This document shows, one piece after another, positions 8,142 to 16,298 of a stretch of DNA of 33,164 bases. How positions within the stretch are numbered: the first letter of the stretch is position 1; each line of letters begins with the position of its first letter. The translations under genes were made by a program, and so were the position numbers. The notes below the pieces were generated by a model that worked only from the letters and a program-made list of their open reading frames with translations, searched no databases and was not told the DNA's origin. Source of the stretch: Telmatospirillum sp. (GTDB taxonomy: Bacteria; Pseudomonadota; Alphaproteobacteria; Rhodospirillales; Magnetospirillaceae); the NCBI GenBank assembly GCA_031291415.1, contig JARLJB010000372.1, forward strand, positions 1 to 33,164, read 5' to 3'.

Positions 8142-10484
8142 TCATGCCGCCCGGCGATCGCTTCCACCTGATTGCTGAAGTTCGCCGATCAACTGGGTCA
8201 GCAGTCGCACAACGTCGTGCGACGCCTGCTTCATCTCCTCGGCGCGGGCCCGTGTTGTTGCCTCGTCGCCTTTCCAGAAGGCGGCCAGGGCGCGTTTGCC
8301 GGCGTCATGGACTTGTTTATGTGGTTGGGCGATCGCCCGGAAGGCAGGCTGGGAACGAATGCGGTCGTCGGAAACATTGTCGTACCATTTGCCCAAACGG
8401 CAGGTGTGATGGTTGGCAAGGTCGGCAGCCTTTGTTTTCGAGCGGCCGGCCACAACCGCCAGAACGTTGTTCACAAAAGTCTCATGGTCCGATTTGGCCT
8501 TGTTCAACAGCGCCAAAGCGCCGTGGTCCGCGACTTTTCCCAGGACGTCGGGAGCAATGGTCTGGGTCGCGTCGAAAGCGACGTGCAGGAACTGGTTGTC
8601 TATTCCGACGATTTTTCCAGTTTTGCGCCCGCCGAGGTCGGCACAATCGACATCGATGGACTGGCCGACCGATGATGATTGGCCGCCGCCGTCCATGAAG
8701 ATCGTGACACCGCCGATCGATACCGAGGTCAGTGCCGCCGCCGTGCTGTTGTCGCCGATCTTTGCCCGGCAGCCGACGAAGACGCCGAAACGCGGTGTCT
8801 TGCGTCGGCACACATCCTTGCTGCTGGTCCTGATCACGCGGCCGACGGTACGGCTGAGGCCGGCTACCGTTTCGGTGACCCGTGAACCGTCCTTCTTGAC
8901 GTCCTCCGACAACTCACACGATTGGGCTGCCTGTTCGGCGAGCGCCGCCATCAATGAGTCGACCTGCCTGGCGGCGTCGGCCGTCAGGTCGACGGCCCTG
9001 GAGATCTCGCTGGTAGCCGCCGACTGTTGCTCGATGGCGGCGGCGATGCCGGTCGTTGCGGTCTCGACCTCAACAATCGTCGTGGCGATGCCACGGATCG
9101 TCGCCAGCGCGTTCATCACCTCGTCGCGGATGTTCGTGATCTGAGCGGTGATTTCGGTGGTCGCCCGGGCGGTCTGATTGGCCAGCGTCTTGACCTCGGC
9201 AGCGACGACCGCGAAGCCTTTGCCGGCGTCTCCTGCGCGCGACGCCTCGATCGTAGCATTCAATGCCAGCAGGTTGGTCTGGGCCGCGATGTCGGTGATG
9301 ACATCGACCACCGAACCGATACGCTGTGTGGCCTCCGACAGGCCCGACATGACGGCCTCGGAGGTTTCGGCCGATTGGACGGCGCGATCGGCCATGGTCT
9401 TGGCGCCGCCGATCTGGCGGGTGATCTCGGCGATCGAGGCATGCAGTTCCTGGGTTGCTGCCGAGACGGCTTCCGCCGACGTCATCGACTCGTCGGCCAC
9501 AGACACGGCGGCCGTGGCGCTTTCGCGGGTACGCAGCGACATGTGGTACAACTGGTCCGCAGCCTCGCTCACTTCGCCGGTCAGGCTGGAAATGTCGGCA
9601 ACGGCGCCGCCCAGTTCGTTTTCGACATTGTCGGCCATGTTCAGCAGGGCATGGCGCCGATCGGCCTCGGCGGTTGAGCGTTGCTGCTCCTGCTGGGCAT
9701 GGAGCGACCGATTTTCTTCGGCGTGGCGTTTGAAAACTTCGACCGCCCGCGCCATTTCGCCGATCTCGTCTTGTCGGGCTGTGCCTGCAATGGCGACCGA
9801 CATACGGCCTTCGGCCAATTGCGTCATGATCGCCGTCAGACGCGTGATCGGACGCGAAATGCCACGTGACAGCAGGACTCCCATGACGCAGGCCAGGGCC
9901 AGACTGCTCCAACCGATTATCGCAACCCAACGCGACACCGTGGCCATGTCCTTTTTTGCGGCGGCGATGGAGAGGTTGGCAGAGTCCCTTATCATTTGGG
10001 TCAGTTCTTCGTTGAGGGCGTCGATTCTGCGCCCGGCTTCCGCGGCATCCCGGATGACCGCTGCCAGTTCGTCCGCGTGGTCGGCGACCTGATCGCGGAG
10101 GCGACGATAATTTTGCACCTTGGTGCCGTAATCAGCGGTCAGCGCTTCGATTTCCTCGACCTTGGCCCGACGTTGAGGATTGACGATCGACGCCTTCAAC
10201 TCTGTCTGGCGCTCGCGGGCAAGAGTCAACTCGGCCAAAGCGTCCTGCCACGGTGCCTCGTCCTTGGTCAGGAGGGTCTTGGCCATATTGCCGCGGGCCA
10301 GAGCAATGTTCTTGGCCATCCGTTCGGTCAGGACACCGTTTCGATTCTGCCGTTCCATGATGACGACGGTCTCGTCGGCAATCTTGCTTTCATAGCTGCC
10401 GAGCGTCGCAAGCAGTAGAACCAGACCGCCCATGGCCGCGAAGCCGGCCAGCAGTCGTACCGATATCTTGCCTTGGAGAAACAT
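8142..10484 (-). CDS. Methyl-accepting chemotaxis protein with PilZ-like and CZB domains
   Basis: Chemoreceptor of 780 residues. TM1 lies at about 11-29, a predicted helical periplasmic region follows (about 30-183, probably a four-helix-bundle sensor), TM2 at about 185-207, and HAMP from about 207 to 260 (GISRPITRL). The signalling domain (about 290-545) contains the conserved hairpin-tip sequence [20 protein letters not shown]. After it comes a PilZ-like domain with RRKTPR near 559 and TSVSIGG, close to the c-di-GMP signature RxxxR...[DN]xSxxG but with Ser-Val in place of the usual Asp/Asn position. The C-terminal CZB zinc domain (about 665-735) has the [10 protein letters not shown] motif with outlying histidines (DHETF, PHKQVH). 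This suggests a receptor whose output is tuned by c-di-GMP and zinc or hypochlorite. Start supported by GGGGGA upstream. No che genes are nearby. Confidence 0.92.
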   Translation of the reverse strand: MFLQGKISVRLLAGFAAMGGLVLLLATLGSYESKIADETVVIMERQNRNGVLTERMAKNIALARGNMAKTLLTKDEAPWQDALAELTLARERQTELKASIVNPQRRAKVEEIEALTADYGTKVQNYRRLRDQVADHADELAAVIRDAAEAGRRIDALNEELTQMIRDSANLSIAAAKKDMATVSRWVAIIGWSSLALACVMGVLLSRGISRPITRLTAIMTQLAEGRMSVAIAGTARQDEIGEMARAVEVFKRHAEENRSLHAQQEQQRSTAEADRRHALLNMADNVENELGGAVADISSLTGEVSEAADQLYHMSLRTRESATAAVSVADESMTSAEAVSAATQELHASIAEITRQIGGAKTMADRAVQSAETSEAVMSGLSEATQRIGSVVDVITDIAAQTNLLALNATIEASRAGDAGKGFAVVAAEVKTLANQTARATTEITAQITNIRDEVMNALATIRGIATTIVEVETATTGIAAAIEQQSAATSEISRAVDLTADAARQVDSLMAALAEQAAQSCELSEDVKKDGSRVTETVAGLSRTVGRVIRTSSKDVCRRKTPRFGVFVGCRAKIGDNSTAAALTSVSIGGVTIFMDGGGQSSSVGQSIDVDCADLGGRKTGKIVGIDNQFLHVAFDATQTIAPDVLGKVADHGALALLNKAKSDHETFVNNVLAVVAGRSKTKAADLANHHTCRLGKWYDNVSDDRIRSQPAFRAIAQPHKQVHDAGKRALAAFWKGDEATTRARAEEMKQASHDVVRLLTQLIGELQQSGGSDRRAA

Positions 10485-10614
10485 CGGAATCCCCCGTCAA
10501 CGGACGCACGAGCCGACAAAAATATCATGTATGCAATTTAAGGTAGAAGAAATATCAGATTAGCACGCTAAAACGGCAGAGGTGCCTCTTTTGTTCAGAC
10601 GACGCTCGATCCAG

Positions 10615-11895
10615 TCAGCGTTCGCACTGGATCATGAAGGTGAACTCTTTGGCTCGGCTGGCGACATCGGCGACCGGCAGCGCGGGACCAGATTTTGCGC
10701 GTTCATAGGTCACGCTGTTGGAATCGAGAAAGTTCTCGATGATCGACGACTTGATCGCGAAGTTCACATTCTGGGGAATGTCGCCGGTCACCTGCGCGAC
10801 CTTAACGGCGTTCATCTTCGCGGTCACCAGCCCCAGAACATGACCGGCGTTGTCGAGCACCGGACCACCGCTGTTGCCAGGTTGCACCGGCGCGGTGATC
10901 TGCATCAGCCTTGTATCTTCCTTCAATCCGGCCAAGGCGCTGACGATGCCGGTCACCACATTGCCCTGCGCCGTCAACGCGCCGGCCAGTGGAAAGCCAT
11001 AGACGACGATGTCCTGTCCCTGTCTTGGCGCGGCGATTGGGGTGAAGGTCGCATGGCCTCCCGCGAAGGAGGCCACTTTGATCACCGCCAGGTCATTGTT
11101 GGCGTCGCTGGAGACGAGCGACGCATCGGCGATTCCGGCGTCGCCGAGATGAACCTTGATCGCTTTGCAAGCTTGGACGACATGGGCGCTGGTCAGCGCG
11201 TGTCCGGATCTGTCGATGAAGAAGCCGCTGCCGGAAATCGTGCTTCCGTTGGGGACGGCCGGCAGGACCTGGCGGGTGACTGCGACGCCGACATCGGCCG
11301 CCGCGTTGATGACCGAAAGCGGGAAGGCATTGAGGAAGGCAATCCGGCTCAACTTGCCGGTCGGCAGAACAATGCCGATGCTTTGTCCACTGCTGCGGCG
11401 AACCAGCGACCATTGCACCGTGCCCTGGCCGGCGCGGGCCGCCCAAATCTTATAGTCATAGGCGCCGAAGTCGTGTTGGTCGCCATCGTCGGCCGTGACG
11501 ATCGACGTGCTGTCGAAGACACCTGCCCGATCGATGGCCCTGGCATCGGTCATGAGATTCAAGTCGAAAAGGCTCGAAAAGAAGATTTTGTCTTCCTCTT
11601 TTCCAATTTTTATAACCGTATGCGTGTATTCCAGATTTTTGTCTTTTGTCGGAAGAACGATCAGGACGGAACCGTGAACCCTATCCGGAGCCTGGGAGAC
11701 CTTCCCGATCAGAGCTTCTGCCTCTGATTGCTGCGCTTCGTAGGCTTTTTCCCTGGTTTCGTAAGTCACGTTGTTGATCCGAATTCCACCCGGAGGGATC
11801 GCGTTCGCGGTCTTGTTTGTCGGTACCGCGCATCCCGACAATACGAAAGAGAGAATAAGAAAGGAGACGGTCAATACTGATCGGATCATGCCCAT
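10615..11895 (-). CDS. Trypsin-like serine protease lipoprotein
   Basis: A 426-residue predicted lipoprotein. A hydrophobic signal peptide ends in the lipobox LSGC (LSFVLSGCAVP), so Cys22 should be acylated. Residues 30-210 form a region I do not recognise. The C-terminal half is an S1C/DegP-like trypsin fold with the triad His238 (TSAHVV), Asp268 (NNDLAVIKV) and Ser342 (QPGNSGGPV). No PDZ domain follows the protease, unlike DegP. Start at 11895 (MGMIRS) or 11889 (MIRS) are both possible; both keep the signal peptide. It likely acts at the periplasmic face of the inner or outer membrane. Target unknown. The gene is followed by about 130 bases before the chemoreceptor start in the same orientation, so co-transcription is possible but not shown. 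Confidence 0.85.
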   Translation of the reverse strand: MGMIRSVLTVSFLILSFVLSGCAVPTNKTANAIPPGGIRINNVTYETREKAYEAQQSEAEALIGKVSQAPDRVHGSVLIVLPTKDKNLEYTHTVIKIGKEEDKIFFSSLFDLNLMTDARAIDRAGVFDSTSIVTADDGDQHDFGAYDYKIWAARAGQGTVQWSLVRRSSGQSIGIVLPTGKLSRIAFLNAFPLSVINAAADVGVAVTRQVLPAVPNGSTISGSGFFIDRSGHALTSAHVVQACKAIKVHLGDAGIADASLVSSDANNDLAVIKVASFAGGHATFTPIAAPRQGQDIVVYGFPLAGALTAQGNVVTGIVSALAGLKEDTRLMQITAPVQPGNSGGPVLDNAGHVLGLVTAKMNAVKVAQVTGDIPQNVNFAIKSSIIENFLDSNSVTYERAKSGPALPVADVASRAKEFTFMIQCER

Positions 11896-12112
11896 GGCCC
11901 CACGCTTTGCCCGGCACCGAGTATAGGAATGGAATTTTCTGCGTGCAACCCAAGCCTTTTATTGCATCGATATGATCGGAAAACGGAATTCCTTGTCTTT
12001 TATCATAGCACTTTAAACCGCATTCGGACTTGGCGTTTGTCGGGAAATGCCCCAGTTATGCCCAGGAGAATGCACTCCATTTTCGGGCGATCTTTTTTTG
12101 TAGGATGATGGC

Positions 12113-12541
12113 ATGAGGATTTATCTCGCTGGACCATTGTTTTCCGCCGCCGAGCGCGACTTCAACACAAGGTTGACCGAGGCTCTGCGCCGCCTTGGTC
12201 ACGAGGTCTGGTTGCCGCAGGAGCATGAGCAGCGCTCGAAGACCGTGGCGCAGATTTTTGCCGACGATGTCGCCGGTATTGTCTGGGCGCAAGGGATCGT
12301 CGCCAACATGGATGGTTCCGATCCCGATTCGGGAACCTGCTGGGAATGCGGCTATGCCTATGGCCGCGGCATGCCGATCGTCCTGTTCCGCACGGATTTC
12401 CGTGGCGTCGGCGAGGCCAAGGACGCTCCTTACAATCTAATGCTGACCGAATCGGCGACGCGGCGTCTTGATCTGCCGTTCGCCGATGTCGACGAGGTCG
12501 CCCGGCAGGTTGCCGAAGCGCTGGCAGTCATCACTATTTAA
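12113..12541 (+). CDS. Nucleoside 2-deoxyribosyltransferase-like protein
   Basis: A 142-residue single-domain protein of the nucleoside 2-deoxyribosyltransferase family, which transfers 2-deoxyribose between bases or hydrolyses the N-glycosidic bond. The N-terminal strand MRIYLAGPLFSAAERDF matches the family's YLAGPxF nucleotide-binding start. The catalytic glutamate should be Glu78 in DSGTCWECGYAYGRGMPI, preceded by an Asp-containing loop (NMDGSDPDSG). An Asn in the segment APYNLML fits the C-terminal substrate-site residue. Start ATG with TAGGA upstream. Family length is typically about 140-160, so it is complete. It lies alone between a divergent protease and a repeat element. True substrate (deoxynucleoside, nucleotide or NAD-like) cannot be told from sequence. 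Confidence 0.85.
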   Translation: MRIYLAGPLFSAAERDFNTRLTEALRRLGHEVWLPQEHEQRSKTVAQIFADDVAGIVWAQGIVANMDGSDPDSGTCWECGYAYGRGMPIVLFRTDFRGVGEAKDAPYNLMLTESATRRLDLPFADVDEVARQVAEALAVITI

Positions 12542-12607
12542 GATTGATCTTGCGCTGACAGGCGCTCGATCCCTGCCCATTCGGTCAACATACACAGAAA
12601 ATGCTGA

Positions 12608-12745
12608 TTCACCACGGAGACACGGAGGACACAGAGCGGCTTGCCGGAGGCATTGGACCCTCCGTACAGAAATGCGCCTGGCCAAAAGAAGCCAATGCCT
12701 GCGACACTTTCCCGACCTCCGTGCCCTCCGTGTCTCCGTGGTGAA
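12608..12745. repeat. MITE-like inverted repeat (CCACGGAGACACGGAG arms)
   Basis: Perfect 21-base inverted repeat, 12608-12628 against 12725-12745, beginning TTCACCACGGAGACACGGAG. The match continues imperfectly to about 29 bases. The interior of about 96 bases has no coding capacity. A second element with the same arms but a different interior lies at 21296-21407. From memory, the same arm sequence recurs in unrelated bacterial phyla. The arms are ordered as a non-autonomous element or a large hairpin, in a 236-base gap between genes. Confidence 0.8.
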
Positions 12746-12777
12746 ATATCTCTTGGCGCTCCGCTTGAACCAAAGGG

Positions 12778-13554
12778 TCAGGAATTGGTGGCGACAATCG
12801 GCTGACACTCGCCGAGATGGGATTCGATGTCGGTTGGCAAGGGGGCGTCCGTCACCAGGGCGGTGAACTCATCGAGGGTGGCGATGCGTGCCACCGCGTG
12901 ATGCCTGAATTTCATCCCGTCGGCGACCAGCAGGGTCTGTCGCGCGGCGGCGATGGCAAGTCGTTTCACGGCGATCTTGTCGACATCGTAGTCCATCACC
13001 GAGCCGTCGCCCTCGATTGCCGAACAGCCGATGACCGCCACGTCGACCTTGAACTGCCGCAAGGTCGATAAGGTGGTGTCACCGACCAGAGATCCGTCGG
13101 CACCCCGCAAGGAGCCGCCGAGGACGAAGGCCGAACAGGACGGAAGACCCTGGAAAACGCGGGCGCAGTTGAAACTGTTGGTGATGATCTGCAGTCCTTT
13201 GCGGCCAAGCAGGGCGCGCGCCACCGCTTCGACGGTCGTTCCGACGTCCAGGAATACCGCCGCGCCGTCGGCGATGCGGGACGCGGTCGCCGTTCCGATG
13301 CGCTCCTTAGCATCGCGGGCCAGCGCGCTTTTTCCCGCATATCCAAGCCGGATTCGGCCTTCCGGCAGTCCCGCACCGCCGTGAAAGCGCTGCAGATGGC
13401 CCGATGCGTCAAGGCGGATGATCTCGCGGCGCACCGTCTGCATGGAAACCCCAAGATGGTCAGCCAGCGCTTCAATCGTCGCGTAACCCTGATCTTCGAT
13501 CCAGGCGACGATATGTCGCTGGCGGCTGGTCAGATCTTTGGCTGATGACATCAT
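12778..13554 (-). CDS. DeoR/GlpR-family transcriptional regulator
   Basis: A 258-residue repressor of the DeoR family. The N-terminal winged helix-turn-helix spans about 8-62 (ALADHLGVSMQTVRREIIRLDASG). The C-terminal DeoRC sugar-phosphate sensing domain has FLDVGTTVEAVARAL, TNSFNCARVF, VLGGSLRGADGSLVGD and the final KFRHHAVARI segment. These regulators usually respond to phosphorylated sugars or nucleosides and act on adjacent genes. It is divergent from the LOG-like gene, with a strong dyad at 13602-13630 between them. No clear Shine-Dalgarno precedes either of the two adjacent ATG codons at 13554 and 13551. Effector unknown. Confidence 0.9.
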   Translation of the reverse strand: MMSSAKDLTSRQRHIVAWIEDQGYATIEALADHLGVSMQTVRREIIRLDASGHLQRFHGGAGLPEGRIRLGYAGKSALARDAKERIGTATASRIADGAAVFLDVGTTVEAVARALLGRKGLQIITNSFNCARVFQGLPSCSAFVLGGSLRGADGSLVGDTTLSTLRQFKVDVAVIGCSAIEGDGSVMDYDVDKIAVKRLAIAAARQTLLVADGMKFRHHAVARIATLDEFTALVTDAPLPTDIESHLGECQPIVATNS

Positions 13555-13601
13555 GGGGAGAGGTTTATCCTTGCGCTGTGATGACAGGCGTCTTGGTTGC
13601 G

Positions 13602-13630
13602 GTCATCTGTAAACTATCTTACAGGATGAC
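13602..13630. promoter_or_regulatory. Candidate DeoR-family operator dyad
   Basis: CTGTAA-ACTATC-TTACAG is a perfect six-base dyad at 13607-13624. It extends outward to GTCATC on the left and GATGAC on the right with one extra base on the right side. It lies in the 107-base gap between the DeoR gene and the divergent LOG-like gene, where a regulator controlling both would bind. Assignment to the DeoR protein is inference. Confidence 0.5.
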
Positions 13631-13661
13631 TGCCATTGGAAAAAGCGACCGGAGATCATCA

Positions 13662-14285
13662 ATGTCGTCCCTTATGTTAGATCGGGCCAACCGCACAGTT
13701 CTCTATGGAAAACGTCGATTCGATGCCAGAAATTATGGCTGGGTCGACACTGATCTTGCGGTCCAGGGCGAGCCGGTCGATGCGCGCGCCGCGCTGGCCT
13801 GGCTTGCCCGCGAGGGCGGATTGCGGGCCATTCCGGTCGCGGTGATCGGTCCGAGAACCGCCAGCGATCGGGAAGTGGAGGTGGCGGAGGCTGTCGGCCG
13901 CGGCGTGGCGGAACTCGGCCTGCCGCTACTGACCGGAGGGCGGACCGGCGTCATGGAGGCGGCGTCGCGCGGAGCGGTCACCGCCGGCGGTCTGACGATC
14001 GGTTTTATTCCCGACGAAGACTGGCGGAGCGCCAATGCTTACGTCACCGTGCCGCTGGCGACCGGCATCGGGCCGGCTCGCAACGTGCTGATCGCCAGGG
14101 CGGCGGCGGCACTGATTGCCGTCGGCGGTGAATATGGGACCTTGTCCGAGATGGCTTTCGGCATGCAGTTCGGTAAGCCGGTATTCGCCCTGTGCGACGC
14201 GCCGTTCGTCCGTGAGGTGATCGTTTGCGCCGACGTCGAAGATTGTCTGGAGCGGTTGGCCAAAAGTCTGCTGCAGCTGCCTTAG
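13662..14285 (+). CDS. LOG/TIGR00725-like Rossmann nucleotide-binding protein
   Basis: A 207-residue SLOG-superfamily protein resembling TIGR00725 and LOG-type nucleotide phosphoribohydrolases. It shows VAVIGPRTAS at the first strand, then PLLTGGRTGVMEAASRGA with the nucleotide-binding GGRTGVME loop, and GEYGTLSEMAFGMQFGKPV, which matches the GGxGTxxE motif of the family (Glu in TLSE). LOG proteins proper have PGGxGTxxE; here the stretch is VGGEYGTLSE, as in TIGR00725. The start at 13662 is favoured by GGAG seven bases upstream; earlier in-frame codons cross the operator dyad. The enzyme reaction is not established for this branch. It is divergent from the DeoR regulator and upstream of an ABC importer. 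Confidence 0.82.
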   Translation: MSSLMLDRANRTVLYGKRRFDARNYGWVDTDLAVQGEPVDARAALAWLAREGGLRAIPVAVIGPRTASDREVEVAEAVGRGVAELGLPLLTGGRTGVMEAASRGAVTAGGLTIGFIPDEDWRSANAYVTVPLATGIGPARNVLIARAAAALIAVGGEYGTLSEMAFGMQFGKPVFALCDAPFVREVIVCADVEDCLERLAKSLLQLP

Positions 14286-14299
14286 AGTTCCGCACCGAT

Positions 14300-14319
14300 G
14301 CCACTGACAATTTGTTTCT
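14300..14319. repeat. 20-base repeat shared with 21268-21287
   Basis: GCCACTGACAATTTGTTTCT occurs identically here and at 21268-21287. In the second location it directly continues a copy of the palindromic repeat family, so this copy is probably the remnant flank of such an element. It lies just after the LOG-like gene and before the ABC importer operon. Confidence 0.6.
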
Positions 14320-14353
14320 CTTTAGATATAGGACCCTATCGGTTGGAGACTCC

Positions 14354-14396
14354 CCACAAGGCGTAGTTTCATGGAATAATCATGCATTCCTTGTGG
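14354..14396 (+). promoter_or_regulatory. Dyad-rich leader upstream of ABC importer operon
   Basis: CCACAAGG and CCTTGTGG form a perfect eight-base inverted repeat 27 bases apart, and GGAAT and ATTCC nest inside it, sharing two bases with the right arm. The structure ends about 50 bases before the first permease start. It could be an operator or a leader hairpin of the transporter mRNA. No known riboswitch motif was recognised. Confidence 0.35.
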
Positions 14397-14445
14397 AAGA
14401 TATCTTACATTACCATCGCATTCTTGGTTCAGAGGGCGACGGCGC

Positions 14446-15222
14446 ATGGCGGTTCTCACCTATCTCTATCTGATTTTTCTGGTGGCGCCGATCCTCTTGC
14501 TGCTGGTCGGGTCGTTCGGCGGTGTCTGGGCTAATACCCTTTTGCCGACCGGCGTCACCGTGCATTGGTATGGGGCTTTGTTCGAGGATCCCAGCCTGCA
14601 GCGGGCTTTCCGCACCAGTCTGGTGGTGGTGACGGCGACCTGCGTGATCGATGTGGTGGTCGGTGTGCCGGCCGCCTATGCCCTGCATACGCAAGCGAGG
14701 AAAGCTGTGCGCTTCGCCGGTCGTCTGGTCAGCCTGTTGCCCGTCGCAGTTCCCGAGCTGACATTGGCGTTCGGTTTCATCTTGCTGTTTTCGACCGATG
14801 CATTGCCATGGCTCGGCAGCACCCCTTTGTTGATTGCCGGCCACGTGGTTCTCACTTTGCCTTATCTGCTCAACACCCTGTTGGCTGATATGGAGCATCT
14901 GCGACTGGCCGAACTGGAGGCGGTTGCCGGGTCGCTGGGGGCCGGTTTCACCAGTCGGTTTTTCGACGTGGTGGTGCCCTCCTTGCGCCACAGCGTGCTC
15001 GCCGGTCTGATCACCGCCGCGGCGCTGTCGATCGGCGAATTCCAATTGTCCAATTTGGTGTCCGGATTTCTGAACCGTACCTATCCGACCTTCCTGCTGC
15101 AGGCCTTTTACGGCGCCACCGGCTTTGCCTGTGCCGCCACGGTCGTGCTGTTGGGGTTGGCCGTCGCAGCAGCGGGGATCGGAGCTGCCGTCGCGCGTGC
15201 CGGCGGTCGGGCGCACGGCTGA
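14446..15222 (+). CDS. ABC importer permease (second permease type)
   Basis: A 258-residue inner-membrane permease with about six hydrophobic segments and the cytoplasmic EAA loop (EAVAGSLGAGFTSRFFDVVVPSLRHSVLAG), which couples to the ATPase. This class accompanies PotC/PhnV-like importers of polyamines, iron or phosphonates. It is first of four co-directional genes; its stop is followed seven bases later by the ATPase ATG, and the second permease is the last gene of the set. Start ATG at 14446, with AGAGGG some distance upstream. Substrate cannot be told from this protein. Confidence 0.88.
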   Translation: MAVLTYLYLIFLVAPILLLLVGSFGGVWANTLLPTGVTVHWYGALFEDPSLQRAFRTSLVVVTATCVIDVVVGVPAAYALHTQARKAVRFAGRLVSLLPVAVPELTLAFGFILLFSTDALPWLGSTPLLIAGHVVLTLPYLLNTLLADMEHLRLAELEAVAGSLGAGFTSRFFDVVVPSLRHSVLAGLITAAALSIGEFQLSNLVSGFLNRTYPTFLLQAFYGATGFACAATVVLLGLAVAAAGIGAAVARAGGRAHG

Positions 15223-15231
15223 GGTGACATG

Positions 15232-16287
15232 ATGGCCATTCATTTCGAAAACGTGACCTATCGCTATCCTGGCAGCGACGCTGGCGTGTTCGACATCAAT
15301 CTCGAGATTGCCGACGGCGAGCTGTTGGTGGTCATCGGACCGTCCGGATCGGGCAAAACGACCTTGCTCAAACTGCTCGCCGGCTTCATTGAGGCCGATA
15401 GTGGCCGTATCCTGGTGGATGGCCAGGAAATGGCGGGGCTGCCGCCGCATCGCCGCAATCTCGGGATCGTTTTTCAGTCCTATGCTCTGTTTCAACATAT
15501 GACGGCGGCCCAGAATGTCGCCTATCCGCTGAAAGTCCGCGGCATTCCGCGCCGCGAGCGCCTTCTGCAGGCGCGTCAGGCGCTGGCCCGCGTCCGTCTC
15601 GACGGTTTCGCCGATCGATTGCCCTCCAGCCTGTCGGGCGGACAGCAACAGCGGGTGGCCCTGGCGCGCGCGCTGATTTTTTCCCCAAGGGCTCTGCTGC
15701 TCGATGAGCCTTTGTCGGCGCTCGACGCCTTCCGCCGCGCCGAGATGCGCGACGAGATCGTGCGTGTGCAGCGCGAAGCGGCCATCGCCACGCTGCATGT
15801 GACGCATGATCTGGAAGAGGCCATGTCGATCGGCGATCGGGTCGCGGTCATGCATGGCGGTCGCCTTTTGCAGGTGGCCGCTCCTCAGACGCTCTATGAC
15901 ACGCCGGCCGACCGACGGGTTGGGGCCTTCGTCGGCAAAGCCAATCTGTGGGAAGCCAGGGTCAGCGTGCCGGGCCAGATCGCTACGGCCTTTGGAACGC
16001 TGCCCTGCGATACTCAAGGATGGGTTCCCGGGTCATCGGTGGTTGCCCTGGTGCGGCCCGAAAGAGTCATTCCCCTGGCCAATCTGGCCGATGGCCGGGC
16101 GAGCGGGGCGGTGTTCACCGGAACGCTCTGCCACGACCGCTTCGCCGGCCCGACGCGCCGCTTCGATATGGCGGTTGGGGGGGCTGTTATTCACGGCGAA
16201 ACGGGTGGATACCGGGGGGGTATCGTCGCTGTTCAGATTTCGCCGGACGCCGTCCGGCTGCTTCCACCGACGACCTTTGACGCATGA
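15232..16287 (+). CDS. ABC importer ATPase (PotA/PhnT-like)
   Basis: A 351-residue ATP-binding subunit. Walker A GPSGSGKTTLL, Q-loop VFQSYALFQHM, signature SLSGGQQQRVALARAL, Walker B ALLLDEPLSALD and the switch histidine in LHVTHD are all intact. Residues from about 240 form a TOBE-type regulatory extension as in PotA, FbpC and PhnT families. Two adjacent ATG codons are possible; the second at 15232 is best spaced to GAGGT at 15221-15225, which also overlaps the preceding stop codon. The start at 15229 would add one residue. Its stop codon overlaps an ATG in the next gene. Confidence 0.92.
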   Translation: MAIHFENVTYRYPGSDAGVFDINLEIADGELLVVIGPSGSGKTTLLKLLAGFIEADSGRILVDGQEMAGLPPHRRNLGIVFQSYALFQHMTAAQNVAYPLKVRGIPRRERLLQARQALARVRLDGFADRLPSSLSGGQQQRVALARALIFSPRALLLDEPLSALDAFRRAEMRDEIVRVQREAAIATLHVTHDLEEAMSIGDRVAVMHGGRLLQVAAPQTLYDTPADRRVGAFVGKANLWEARVSVPGQIATAFGTLPCDTQGWVPGSSVVALVRPERVIPLANLADGRASGAVFTGTLCHDRFAGPTRRFDMAVGGAVIHGETGGYRGGIVAVQISPDAVRLLPPTTFDA

Positions 16288-16298
16288 GGGGTGTGATC

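Noticed and set aside
14410-16017. 535-residue minus-strand ORF over permease and ATPase
   Set aside because: Antisense artefact of GC-rich codons; no recognisable motif.
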